This document shows, in pieces, positions 8,931 to 17,299 of a DNA stretch of 64,000 nucleotides. The notes below the pieces were generated by a model, which ran no database searches, was not told the DNA's origin, and saw only the letters and a list, made by a program, of their open reading frames with translations. Numbering within the stretch: position 1 is the first letter of the stretch; every line of letters starts with the position of its first letter. Origin of the DNA: Acidimicrobium ferrooxidans (GTDB lineage: Bacteria > Actinomycetota > Geothermincolia > Fen-727 > Anoxymicrobiaceae); contig DYIU01000005.1 of the NCBI GenBank assembly GCA_020723485.1, forward strand, positions 171,603-235,602, read 5' to 3'. Both the position numbers and the translations under genes were made by a program.

Positions 8931-11603
8931 TCAGGCGGTATGCTCGATGATCGACTCGAGTGAAGAATACCCCACCACGCCGCGGTCCACCATGTCCATG
9001 GCGACGCGGAGGTTCGCGGTCAGCACCGGGTCCGGGGATACCTCGGCCAGCTGGCGCATCAGGTCGATCATCTGCTTCATGGTGCGTACCAGGTCGCCCA
9101 CCGAGCGGTCGGGGAACCGAACGAGCATCTCCTCGAGCTCGGCCCCCCCGCCCCAGGCGTACGCTTCTTCTCCAAAACCGGTGTCTATGGTACCCAGGAG
9201 GTCCAGCCCGCGCCTCGCCTCCGCCTCCTTCATCCGGTCGAGGATGCCGTCCAGCCCTGTCAGGGTCTCGTCGAGTGGGCCCTGCAGGTGAGCGCGGTCG
9301 CCGGCGCCGCGCCTGTGCTGGTCCTCCTCGTCGCCCTCCCTGGACTCGTAGATGAACCAGGAGGCCAGCGCCACGAGCTCGCGGGGCTCGAGCCTGGCAA
9401 GGGCGCCCTCATCGAGCGCGGTGACGAGCAGGAGGTCGCATTCGTTGTAGACCCTCCGCAGCATCTCCCCCTTGGGCGTCGGCTCGATGCCTTCCAGGAA
9501 GCCGAACTCGTTGAGCACCTCGATGACGTCGGCCAGGCGCCTGGAGACCACGTCGTGGCCGGAGTCGCGCTCCTTCTTCGAGCCCTCGATCTGGCGCCCG
9601 GTCTTCTCAACCTTGCGGGCCGCCTCCAGGCATCTGCGGTTGTGCTCGCACGACCTGCAGGGGTGCTTCTCGAGGTCTTCCCTCACGACGTCCAGCCGCT
9701 CCCTGAGCCGATCCTCCTCGTCGCTCGGCAGCGGGCCGTGCTCCTCTCGCGCGCCTTTCCGGAGGCTTTCCATCCTGTCCCCGACCGACCTGCGCACCTT
9801 CTTCGTCGGCGAGGTTATCTTGCTCACCTCCACGGCCCCGATCACCCTCGGAGGGTGCTTGATGGCGCCAGGGGTCAGCCTGCGGTACCTGCCCGAGGGG
9901 TCCACCGCCAGGACCCCCGCTTCCTCTGACTTGCCGCGGTGCTTCCGGACGACCGCGAGCACCCTGGACTCCCCGTGGCGGCCCATCAGGAACACGTCCC
10001 CCGGCTGAAGCCTTGCCATGGCATCCTTTATCTCGCGGCGCCTGCGCTCCTTTGTAAGGCTGGCGAGGTTGCCCGAGAGGGATGACTGTTCTTTCTCCAG
10101 CTGCCTGTACCTGGTGGCGTCAGCCTCGTCGCACCGGCTGGCAAGAAGCTGCGCGTCCAGCTCCCGGTCGAGCGTCTCCAGCCTCGCCTCGAGCGTGACC
10201 ACCCGGCGGTCGGCCGCGTACTGGGCGAACGAAAGGTTCAACAGGCGCTGGCACTCCTCCAGGTCGTGGTCCGCGAGCAGGTTGACCGCCATGTTGTACG
10301 AGACCTCGAAGCTGGAGACCACCGGGTACGGTTCCCGTGACACCAGCGCCCTCACCTGGTCGACGGAGAAATAGCGCTGGTGCAGGACCACCGAGTACCC
10401 GACCTCGTCGATGCCGCGCCTCCCCGCTCGGCCCGTGAGCTGCTTGTACTCGCCGGGGGTCATGGGTCGGTGACGATCCCCGTCCCACTTCGACAGCGAC
10501 TCGATCACGACGGACCTCGCCGGCATGTTTATCCCGAGCGACAGGGTCTCCGTGGCGAACACCACGTTGATGAGGCCGCGGCTGAAGAGCTCCTCGACCG
10601 CCTCCTTGAACAGCGGAAGGAGCCCCGCGTGGTGAGCCGCGATCCCCGCGCTGAGCGCGTCACGCACGCCGCCGTAGTCCAGGCAGTCCAGGTCGGCGCG
10701 GTCGAGATACGCCACCTTCTCGTCGAGGTACTCGGCGATCTGCCTCTTCTGCCGCGGGCCGGTCAGGTCCACCCCTTTCGACAGGCACATCTTCACCGAG
10801 TCGTCGCACGCGGCCCTCGAGAAGAGGAAGTAGATGGCTGGCAGCATCTGGCGCCTGCCGAGCTCCCTAATGACGTCTGCCCTCCTGGGCCTCAGGTCTG
10901 CCCCGCCCCTTCGCCTGCCGCCGTGGCGCGCCTGCTGCGACTTCGCTATCTCCAGCTGGTCGCTGATGACCCTGGGAAGGTTTTTCGAGAAGAGCGGCGT
11001 CAGGGCTCTGCCGGCGAAGTAGAAGTTCTTGAGCTTGACCGGCCGCTCCGAGGAGACGACCACCTCGAGGCCGCCGCGCAGGCTGTTCATCCAGTCGGCG
11101 AGCTCGGCCGCGTTCGAGACGGTCGCGCTCAGGGCGACCAGCTTCACGTCCGCGGGAAGGAGTATCACTATCTCCTCCCACACGCCGCCGCGGAACGGGT
11201 CCTGCATGTAGTGGACCTCGTCGAGCACCACGAACCCGAGGGACCTCAGCAGGTCGCTGCCCTCGTAGATCATATTGCGGAGGACCTCCGTGGTCATGAC
11301 CACGAGGGGCGCTTCCGCGTTGATGGAGTTGTCACCGGTCAGCAGCCCCACCTCGCCGGGCCGGTAGACCTCGCAGAGGTCGCGGTACTTCTGATTGGAG
11401 AGCGCCTTGATTGGAGCGGTGTAGAAGAACTTCAGACCCTCGGCCCGAGCCTTCTCCAGCGCATACTCCGCTATGACGGTCTTGCCGGAGCCGGTCGGCG
11501 CGGCGACGAGCACCGAGTTCCCCGCCTGGAGGTGTCCGATTGCTTCACGCTGGTACGCGTCGAGAGGGAATCCGTACCGCCGCTCGAAATCGTCAACATA
11601 CAT
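8931..11603 (-). CDS. helY: Ski2/Mtr4-like DEAD/DEAH-box RNA helicase (HelY type)
   Basis: The 890-aa protein is a superfamily 2 helicase. It shows Walker A (APTGSGKT), a DEVH box (LDEVHYMQDPFRGG), motif III (SATVSN) and motif VI (QLTGRAGRRG). A long insertion with a coiled-coil and CxxC..C element (HPCRSCEHNRRC) follows, then a DSHCT-like C-terminal domain. This matches the actinobacterial HelY group related to eukaryotic Mtr4/Ski2, thought to unwind structured RNA for processing or decay. No SD precedes the ATG at 11603. A TACAAT -10 lies only six bases upstream, so the mRNA may be leaderless. Confidence 0.9.
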   Translation of the reverse strand: MYVDDFERRYGFPLDAYQREAIGHLQAGNSVLVAAPTGSGKTVIAEYALEKARAEGLKFFYTAPIKALSNQKYRDLCEVYRPGEVGLLTGDNSINAEAPLVVMTTEVLRNMIYEGSDLLRSLGFVVLDEVHYMQDPFRGGVWEEIVILLPADVKLVALSATVSNAAELADWMNSLRGGLEVVVSSERPVKLKNFYFAGRALTPLFSKNLPRVISDQLEIAKSQQARHGGRRRGGADLRPRRADVIRELGRRQMLPAIYFLFSRAACDDSVKMCLSKGVDLTGPRQKRQIAEYLDEKVAYLDRADLDCLDYGGVRDALSAGIAAHHAGLLPLFKEAVEELFSRGLINVVFATETLSLGINMPARSVVIESLSKWDGDRHRPMTPGEYKQLTGRAGRRGIDEVGYSVVLHQRYFSVDQVRALVSREPYPVVSSFEVSYNMAVNLLADHDLEECQRLLNLSFAQYAADRRVVTLEARLETLDRELDAQLLASRCDEADATRYRQLEKEQSSLSGNLASLTKERRRREIKDAMARLQPGDVFLMGRHGESRVLAVVRKHRGKSEEAGVLAVDPSGRYRRLTPGAIKHPPRVIGAVEVSKITSPTKKVRRSVGDRMESLRKGAREEHGPLPSDEEDRLRERLDVVREDLEKHPCRSCEHNRRCLEAARKVEKTGRQIEGSKKERDSGHDVVSRRLADVIEVLNEFGFLEGIEPTPKGEMLRRVYNECDLLLVTALDEGALARLEPRELVALASWFIYESREGDEEDQHRRGAGDRAHLQGPLDETLTGLDGILDRMKEAEARRGLDLLGTIDTGFGEEAYAWGGGAELEEMLVRFPDRSVGDLVRTMKQMIDLMRQLAEVSPDPVLTANLRVAMDMVDRGVVGYSSLESIIEHTA

Positions 11604-11609
11604 GGTTTC

Positions 11610-11615
11610 ATTGTA
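11610..11615 (-). promoter_or_regulatory. -10 element for helY, leaderless geometry
   Basis: TACAAT on the minus strand, separated by six bases from the ATG at 11603. Transcription would start at or next to the start codon. Confidence 0.5.
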
Positions 11616-11645
11616 GCAGTGATAGGAAGCTCGGCGTCCGGCCGA

Positions 11646-11651
11646 TATAAT
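11646..11651 (+). promoter_or_regulatory. -10 element for the CorA-like gene
   Basis: Consensus TATAAT on the plus strand, about 46 bp before the TTG start at 11698, divergent from the helY promoter. No convincing -35 box. Confidence 0.5.
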
Positions 11652-11697
11652 GTAGCGGGAAGAGACCGGTCACCGGCATCGCCTCCGGGGGGCAGCT

Positions 11698-12681
11698 TTG
11701 CGTGTCTACGTCGAGGACGCCAGCGGAATACGCCAGACCGAAACGCTGGAAGGGATAGAGCTCCAGGGCTGCCGGCTGCTCTGGGTGGACAGCACGGACC
11801 CGTCACCGGAGGAGCTCGGGGGCCTGTCAGAGTTCTTCAACATACACCCCCTTTCGACACACGCCTACGACGAGTCCGACGAGATACCGAAGATGACCGA
11901 GTTCCCCAACCACCTCTTCGTGATATGGCACTTCCTGAGGGACAACCCGGATACAGAGCTGGTGGAGTACGTCCCGGTGTTCCTCTTCCTGGGGACCAAC
12001 TACCTCCTGACCATACACAGGGTCGAGCTCGAGGAGATAGAGAGCATTCAGGCCAAGGTGGAGGCCGACCCCGAGCTGTACCGCCACCAGCCGGCGGCCC
12101 TGCTATACGGTATCCTCGATACCGCCGTGGACGGCTACTTCCCCGTCGCCGAGGACGTGACGAACCGCATCGACGCGTTCCAGGAGGCGGTGGTCTCCTC
12201 GGGGACGTCCGGCGACATCCACGAGCTCATGACCCTCAAGCACCGGAACATGGCGCTTCGCCGGGCGGCGTCCGCCCACCGTGACGTCATCCTGAAGCTC
12301 AGCCGCCGCGACGTGCGGTTCGTGCCGGAGGAGCTGTCGCTCTACCTGCTCGACGTCTACGACCACCTGGTGCGCATCGGCTCCGAGGTGGACAACAACT
12401 CGGACCTCATCACCTCGTCGCTCGACATCCACCTGAGCCTCGTGTCCAACCGGCTGAACGAGGTCATGAAGAAGCTTACCATCGTCGCCACTATCTTCCT
12501 TCCCCTGACTTTCCTGGCAGGGGTATGGGGCATGAACTTCAGGCACATGCCGGAACTCTTCTGGGCACACGGATACCTGCTGGCCTGGCTGTCGCTCATC
12601 GTCGTAGGCGTCATCACCTACGTCATCGCGATGCGTATTACCAGCGACGCGCCCCGCAGGAAAGGCGGTGGCAGGCGGTGA
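11698..12681 (+). CDS. corA: CorA-family divalent cation transporter
   Basis: The 327-aa protein has a long acidic N-terminal cytoplasmic domain. Two C-terminal transmembrane helices follow, the first ending in the signature GMN (GVWGMNFRHMPEL). It should form a pentameric Mg2+ (or Co2+/Ni2+) channel. The start is TTG at 11698, preceded by a GGGGGG run at good spacing. The stop overlaps the start of the next gene (GTGA), indicating translational coupling. CorA paralogs differ in ion preference, so the symbol is family-level. Confidence 0.92.
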   Translation: MRVYVEDASGIRQTETLEGIELQGCRLLWVDSTDPSPEELGGLSEFFNIHPLSTHAYDESDEIPKMTEFPNHLFVIWHFLRDNPDTELVEYVPVFLFLGTNYLLTIHRVELEEIESIQAKVEADPELYRHQPAALLYGILDTAVDGYFPVAEDVTNRIDAFQEAVVSSGTSGDIHELMTLKHRNMALRRAASAHRDVILKLSRRDVRFVPEELSLYLLDVYDHLVRIGSEVDNNSDLITSSLDIHLSLVSNRLNEVMKKLTIVATIFLPLTFLAGVWGMNFRHMPELFWAHGYLLAWLSLIVVGVITYVIAMRITSDAPRRKGGGRR

Positions 12682-13175
12682 GCGAGGCTCGCACCGCCGC
12701 CCTGCCCATGCCGCCCGCCCCCGGGGCGGTCCTGGAGCACTCGCGCGTGTGCATCACCCGGGTCCCGCTGCGGTCACGACTGAAGAAGGAAGGTCCGCTG
12801 ATCGGTGTCCTTGCCGTCGTCTTTACGCTGTCGGTGGCCATACCGTGGCTGAAATCGCACCACCTGTTCTACGCCCCCCCGTGCGTCTTCTACTCGGTCA
12901 CCCACGTCCCGTGCTTCCTGTGCGGGATGACGCGCAGCTTCACCTACACCGTCAGGGGGGACTTCGCCTCGGCGTTCGAGATGCACCTGCTCGGCCCGGT
13001 GCTCTTTTTCCTCACTGCGGCGGCAGGCGCGTACCTCGCGGTGTCGCTCGTCTCAGGCTACAGGGTCGAGGTGACGCTTGCGCCGCGCACGCGCCGGGTC
13101 CTCTTCTGGTCGGTGCTCGGAGTATTCATGGCGTGCTGGGTGGTAAAGCTCGCCTTCATGCAGGGGACCTGGTAA
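12678..13175 (+). CDS. DUF2752-family membrane protein
   Basis: About 165 aa from a GTG that overlaps the corA stop. The track's upstream extension to 12525 reads through corA and should be discarded. The protein has three or four hydrophobic segments and the cysteine motif PCFLCGMTRSF, which is the DUF2752 signature (C-x2-C-G-x-T-R). Members are small membrane proteins of unknown role. It is coupled to corA and followed 10 bp later by another small membrane protein gene, suggesting one operon of membrane proteins. Confidence 0.82.
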   Translation: MSEARTAALPMPPAPGAVLEHSRVCITRVPLRSRLKKEGPLIGVLAVVFTLSVAIPWLKSHHLFYAPPCVFYSVTHVPCFLCGMTRSFTYTVRGDFASAFEMHLLGPVLFFLTAAAGAYLAVSLVSGYRVEVTLAPRTRRVLFWSVLGVFMACWVVKLAFMQGTW

Positions 13176-13185
13176 AGGAGGAGCC

Positions 13186-13845
13186 TTGGAACAGCAGCAG
13201 AGCGGCCTCGTACAGAACCTCTACTACTACATACAGCAGAGGGTGACGACCGACTGGACCACGGACCCGGGGATGGCGGTCCTGCTGTCCCTGGTGACAT
13301 GCGGCATATACGGGTTGTTCATCTTCTACAAACTGCTCGACCGCAGGGACAAGCACCTGGCCCGCGTGGCGAACATGGCCAACACGGCGGTGGCGCTGAT
13401 GACCGAGAAAGCCGACGCGGCCGGCAAGACGGAGCTCATCTCCCAGGAGATGTCCCAGATCCAGATGATTCAGCGCGAGATGTACGACCAGAGCCGGGAG
13501 CGGGGCGCGGCGCTGTGGCTGGTCATCGGGATACTGACCGGCATCGGCATCTGGATAGGCTACTACTTCATAATGGACGACCTCGCCAGGCACGACCAGT
13601 TGGAGGCGCAGTTCTTCACGTTGATGTCGGGCGCGCTCGCCAAGCTCGGTCTCGCGGCTGAAGGCTCGCAGGCGGCGCCCAACATGCCGGAGAGGAATTT
13701 CGTGGTCTACCTGGTCCTCTCCATAGTGACCTGCGGCATCTTCTCCTTTTACTGGTTGTACGCCCTCGTCGACGACGGCAACCGGCACGTCGAGGCACAG
13801 GTCCAGTGGGAGGATTTCATATACTCAGCCCTGGCGACCGCCTGA
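13186..13845 (+). CDS. DUF4234-like membrane protein with internal duplication
   Basis: The 219-aa protein starts with TTG behind a strong AAAGGAGGAG. Two similar hydrophobic modules (VLLSLVTCGIYGLFIFYKLLDR and YLVLSIVTCGIFSFYWLYALVDD) flank a charged, probably coiled middle with a third TM segment. This duplicated TCGIY/F..YWLY pattern is typical of DUF4234 proteins. Function is unknown. It forms an operon with its neighbours. Confidence 0.75.
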   Translation: MEQQQSGLVQNLYYYIQQRVTTDWTTDPGMAVLLSLVTCGIYGLFIFYKLLDRRDKHLARVANMANTAVALMTEKADAAGKTELISQEMSQIQMIQREMYDQSRERGAALWLVIGILTGIGIWIGYYFIMDDLARHDQLEAQFFTLMSGALAKLGLAAEGSQAAPNMPERNFVVYLVLSIVTCGIFSFYWLYALVDDGNRHVEAQVQWEDFIYSALATA

Positions 13846-13873
13846 GGCTTGCTCTACTACCCGGAGGTAAGAG

Positions 13874-14458
13874 ATGAAGTTCTGCGAACAGTGTGGCCAG
13901 GGTAATCCCGACGACGCTGCGTTCTGCGTTCAGTGCGGGGCTGCGGTCCCGGCCGGGACTGAAGGCGCGGCCGCGGCCGGACCTCCAGAAGGCGCCGCGC
14001 CCCCTCCGCCGGGAATGCCTCCCCCGCCTCCGGGCGTCCCGGGGCCTCCCCCTCCGCCGCCCGGACAGGCTTACGCGCCCGGCCCGCCCCCGCCTCCGGG
14101 CATGCCGGGCATGCCACCGCCAGGGTACCCGGCGATGCCGCCGCGGAGGCAGACGGAGGGGCTCGCCGTGGCCTCGCTCATCCTCGGCATAGCCGGGTTC
14201 TTCGCCTGCTCCCTGCTGGGGATACTCGCCGTCGTGTTCGGCTACATGGGGCGCACGAAGATCAAGGAGAGCGGGGGGATGCTCGAGGGGGACAGCATGT
14301 GCACGGCGGGGATCATCCTCGGGTTCATCCAGATAGGCATCACGTTACTGGTCGTGGTCATCTGGGCGATAATCGCGATAATCGCGGCGACCTCCAGCAC
14401 GAGCTCGCTGGCCGTGCCGGCCGCGCTGCTGGGGGCCGGTCTGCTGGCGCTCTTCTAG
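13874..14458 (+). CDS. Zinc-ribbon, proline-rich DUF4190-like membrane protein
   Basis: The 194-aa protein has an N-terminal zinc ribbon (MKFCEQCGQGNPDDAAFCVQCG). A roughly 60-residue Pro/Gly-rich stretch follows, then two TM helices around a GYMGRTKIKES loop, which resembles DUF4190. Such proteins are common in actinobacteria and have no defined biochemical role; the proline-rich part may mediate protein contacts. A strong bidirectional hairpin follows the stop codon. Confidence 0.75.
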   Translation: MKFCEQCGQGNPDDAAFCVQCGAAVPAGTEGAAAAGPPEGAAPPPPGMPPPPPGVPGPPPPPPGQAYAPGPPPPPGMPGMPPPGYPAMPPRRQTEGLAVASLILGIAGFFACSLLGILAVVFGYMGRTKIKESGGMLEGDSMCTAGIILGFIQIGITLLVVVIWAIIAIIAATSSTSSLAVPAALLGAGLLALF

Positions 14459-14480
14459 CAGTCCGGGATCAAGAACACTC

Positions 14481-14506
14481 GAGCCGGGCCTTACCGGGCC
14501 CGGCTC
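14481..14506. terminator. Convergent transcription terminator hairpin
   Basis: GAGCCGGGCC and GGCCCGGCTC form a perfect 10-bp stem around a six-base loop, between the convergent 13874-14458 gene and xseB. There is no long T-run, so efficiency is uncertain. Confidence 0.65.
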
Positions 14507-14521
14507 ATCCCATGCTGGCGG

Positions 14522-14779
14522 TCATTCCCCTTCGGAGGCCTCCTCGTCCGCCTCCTCCAGGGGGACGGCGCGTATCTCGCCCTCGAGCGAGTCCACGAGC
14601 AGTTCGACCTTCGCCTGGGCGGAGTCGAGCTTGTCCTGGCAGTACTTGATGAGCTCGACGCCGCGCTCGAAGAGAGCCAGGCTCTGCTCGAGCTCGAGCT
14701 CGCCGCTCTCCAGGGAGTCGGTGATCTTCTCGAGCTCTTCTATTGCCTCCTTGAAGGTCGGTTCCTTGTCCTTGGCCAA
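14522..14779 (-). CDS. xseB: Exodeoxyribonuclease VII small subunit
   Basis: The 85-aa protein matches XseB: FKEAIEELEKITDSLESGELELEQSLALFERGVEL is the typical helical hairpin. Its acidic C-terminal tail is normal. It assembles with XseA into the single-strand-specific exonuclease VII. It starts 6 bp after the xseA stop, so the subunits are translated from one message. Confidence 0.95.
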   Translation of the reverse strand: MAKDKEPTFKEAIEELEKITDSLESGELELEQSLALFERGVELIKYCQDKLDSAQAKVELLVDSLEGEIRAVPLEEADEEASEGE

Positions 14780-14785
14780 CCGGCT

Positions 14786-16198
14786 TCACTCCTTCCCGGT
14801 GACTTCCGCCTCCAGCGCGCCCCTGGCGAGCCTTATCTCGAGCGGGGAGCCTACCTCGACCTCGTCCGGCGAGCGGACCACCGCCCCGGTGTCTTTACTG
14901 AAGGTTATCGAATAACCGCGCTCGAGCACCGCCAGCGGGCTCAGAGCGTCCGCTCGTGCTTTTATTCTCTCGAGTGCTCCCCTGTCCCTTTGGACCGCGG
15001 CGGGCCCGCACCGTGCCAGGCGTCCGCGCGCTGCCTCAATACCCGCCGCCCTGCGGGCAAGCAGTTCGGCCGCGAGCCTGAAGACCGGCCTGCAGGCTAT
15101 GACCGCGAGGCGGTGGCGGCTGCGGGTGAGCCCCCTGGACGGGCTCTCGGGGAGCGCCACGGCCGTGCGCTCGAACCTCTGGAGGAACGGACCCAGTATG
15201 AAGTCCGGGCCTCGGTACAGGGGAAGCCTGCGGATGCCCTCGAGGTGCCTCTGCGCGTGCTGGAGCTCGGCGGCGGCGTGGCGGCGAAGGCCTGCTGCGC
15301 TCTTCGCCAGGAGGGCCTGGAGGTCGAGCCGGTCCGGCACCGCGGCCTCGGCGGCCGCCGTGGGGGTGCTGGCCCGCCTGTCGGCGACCAGGTCGGCGAT
15401 GCTGACGTCGGGCTCGTGTCCGATGCCGGTTATCACCGGCACGCTCATGCCGGTAATCGTGCGGGCGACCGGCTCGGTGCTGAACGGCTCGAGGTCCTGG
15501 ATGGAGCCCCCTCCCCTGGCCAGTATCACCAGGTCGACAGGGCACGGCCCGTCGAAGAACCGCAGCCCCGCACATATCTGCTCTACGGCTCCCTCTCCCT
15601 GCACGCGCACGCCCCTGACGAAGACGGCCGCCGCGGGAAAGCGCCGGCCTATTGTGACCGTGACGTCGCGTATGGCGGCGCCCCTGGTGGAGGTGACCAC
15701 GCCGATGCGCTCGGGGAACGCGGGGAGGGGCTTCTTGAGCGCCTCATCGAAAAGACCCTCGGCGTGGAGCTTGCGCTTGAGCGCCTCGATGCGGCGCTGT
15801 ATCTCGCCCTCGCCGAACGGCCTTACCTCGGCGACCCGTATCTGGTACTTGCCCTGCTTCTCGAAGAGCGACAGCGTGCCACGGACGATGATCGAGGCCC
15901 CGTCCTCGAGGGTAAAGCCCAGTGAATCAAAGACACGTTTCTGAAGGATCGCGGGAAGCGACGCACCGCCGTCGCGCAGGTCGAGGTAGACGTAGTAAGG
16001 GTAGCGCGTGTTGAGCCCGGATATCTCACCCTGGACCGTCACGGTCAGCCGCTCGAGAGCGTGCTTCGCCATGCGGTTGACCTCGCTCACGGTCAGAACC
16101 GTCTCCGCGGGTTCCTCCGCCGGCTCCTCGGGGGTCTCCTCTTGTTCTTCAGGCCAGGGCAGCGTCAGCTCTTCCAAGTAAGTATCCTCCGTGGTCAT
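14786..16198 (-). CDS. xseA: Exodeoxyribonuclease VII large subunit
   Basis: About 470 aa from ATG at 16198. The track's 16279 start would overlap the upstream gene, while 16198 has AGGAG at good spacing. An acidic N-terminal extension precedes an OB-fold (GEISGLNTRYPYYVYLDLRDGGASL). The catalytic domain then shows the conserved GVVTSTRGAAIRD, LARGGGSIQDLEPF and GIGHEPDVSIADLVADRRASTPTAAAE motifs. A coiled C-terminus binds XseB. The complex degrades single-stranded DNA in repair. Confidence 0.95.
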   Translation of the reverse strand: MTTEDTYLEELTLPWPEEQEETPEEPAEEPAETVLTVSEVNRMAKHALERLTVTVQGEISGLNTRYPYYVYLDLRDGGASLPAILQKRVFDSLGFTLEDGASIIVRGTLSLFEKQGKYQIRVAEVRPFGEGEIQRRIEALKRKLHAEGLFDEALKKPLPAFPERIGVVTSTRGAAIRDVTVTIGRRFPAAAVFVRGVRVQGEGAVEQICAGLRFFDGPCPVDLVILARGGGSIQDLEPFSTEPVARTITGMSVPVITGIGHEPDVSIADLVADRRASTPTAAAEAAVPDRLDLQALLAKSAAGLRRHAAAELQHAQRHLEGIRRLPLYRGPDFILGPFLQRFERTAVALPESPSRGLTRSRHRLAVIACRPVFRLAAELLARRAAGIEAARGRLARCGPAAVQRDRGALERIKARADALSPLAVLERGYSITFSKDTGAVVRSPDEVEVGSPLEIRLARGALEAEVTGKE

Positions 16199-16251
16199 TA
16201 TAGCTCCTGGCGCCCACGCCGTATCGCTCTTCACCGAACAGCGCAGGGAGT

Positions 16252-16728
16252 TCATATCCCGCCGAGATCCGGGCCACACCTGCCGGGCAGTCTTCCGTCA
16301 AAGGCACTGTTCAATCTGGTCATAATCCAGATGAAGAGGAAAGCGTAGCCCAGGGGCAGCAGTAAGAAGACAAGCAGCAGCGACACGATCCATTCAATCG
16401 CCGAGAACCCCAGAAACGTACCGGCTCTGATTATCGCAACAAGGGATATCACACCCGCGAAAGCTCCCATGATCCCACCGGCGGATCCCGTCAACATCCG
16501 GATGTCTGAAGAGTCACCAGGCACCACGAGAAGTGCGAGCGAAATCGCGCAGCCAAGCAAGAAAGCAACAGAAAGCCACAGGAAAACCGCTCTTTCATGC
16601 CGGACTATGTCCCGCCATGTCGGAATGTATCCATTCGCCAAGAGCTTGGCACAAAACGCGCAGGTTGGACCGGCATCAGGTCTCACATGAGCCGGCGAGA
16701 GGCAGAACCTGCAGCGTTCTCTAGCCAT
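16252..16728 (-). CDS. Unknown membrane protein with N-terminal CxxC pairs
   Basis: The 158-aa protein begins with a probable zinc-binding segment (CRFCLSPAHVRPDAGPTCAFC). Three or four hydrophobic helices follow. I do not recognise a named family. It overlaps the 3' end of the upstream gene by 8 bp and ends 54 bp before xseA on the same strand. Base composition is visibly AT-richer than the surroundings, hinting at recent acquisition or relaxed codon selection. Confidence 0.65.
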   Translation of the reverse strand: MARERCRFCLSPAHVRPDAGPTCAFCAKLLANGYIPTWRDIVRHERAVFLWLSVAFLLGCAISLALLVVPGDSSDIRMLTGSAGGIMGAFAGVISLVAIIRAGTFLGFSAIEWIVSLLLVFLLLPLGYAFLFIWIMTRLNSAFDGRLPGRCGPDLGGI

Positions 16729-17149
16729 ATGACCGCCATCTTTCGGATTGATCTTGGAGCCTCTTGGCCCTCAAGGCAACACCGCACAGGAGTACGAAGG
16801 GTAGGAAAAGATCGCAGAAGATGAGGCTAACCGCCAGTAGCGACCATTGAAGCCGCGTAAGCTCCATGGACATCCCATATCGGATCGATGAGTAGAATAT
16901 CCCGAGGGTACCTATTCCCAATGCGCTCAATCCGATGACTATCCCGATCATTTCAGATAAGGCTCTCACGGGAATCGTGATAAGAGCGACAACAACCATG
17001 AATGCGATGGATCCCCAGTATATGAATACGAAGGCCCTGAACTCCGTCTCGTTGTACGACCTCGTCGCGTTATCCGAGTTTCCTTTTCCATTTACCCCAC
17101 GCGTTATTGTTCCCCTTCTTCCCCCGCGTAGCAAAATCATCGGACTCAA
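16721..17149 (-). CDS. Unknown membrane protein
   Basis: The 142-aa ORF carries a polar N-terminus (about 45 residues) and three to four TM helices (FVFIYWGSIAFMVVVALI, GIVIGLSALGIGTLGIFY, WSLLAVSLIFCDLFLPFVLL). No family is recognised. The true start may lie further in, for example near residue 24. It overlaps the downstream gene by 8 bp, so the two membrane proteins are probably made together. The AT-richer composition matches that neighbour. Confidence 0.6.
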   Translation of the reverse strand: MSPMILLRGGRRGTITRGVNGKGNSDNATRSYNETEFRAFVFIYWGSIAFMVVVALITIPVRALSEMIGIVIGLSALGIGTLGIFYSSIRYGMSMELTRLQWSLLAVSLIFCDLFLPFVLLCGVALRAKRLQDQSERWRSYG

Positions 17150-17299
17150 TTAGATTTCTGCTGGTTGAATTACTTTCCGCATCTCGAGTTTACACTCAGC
17201 AGGTCCGATAGTACACGGTCCCACACATCAGGTTGTTTGTGATGGGGTCAGTGCTTGGTTATCATCATCAAGAGAAGTGGCGGACAACTGGAGGTGTCT

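Noticed and set aside
10380-12284. 634-aa plus-strand ORF
   Set aside because: Runs antisense to helY and then out of frame over corA; it is a GC-driven shadow.
16198-16279. xseA extension to ATG 16279
   Set aside because: It would overlap the upstream membrane-protein gene; ATG 16198 has AGGAG and begins the acidic leader.
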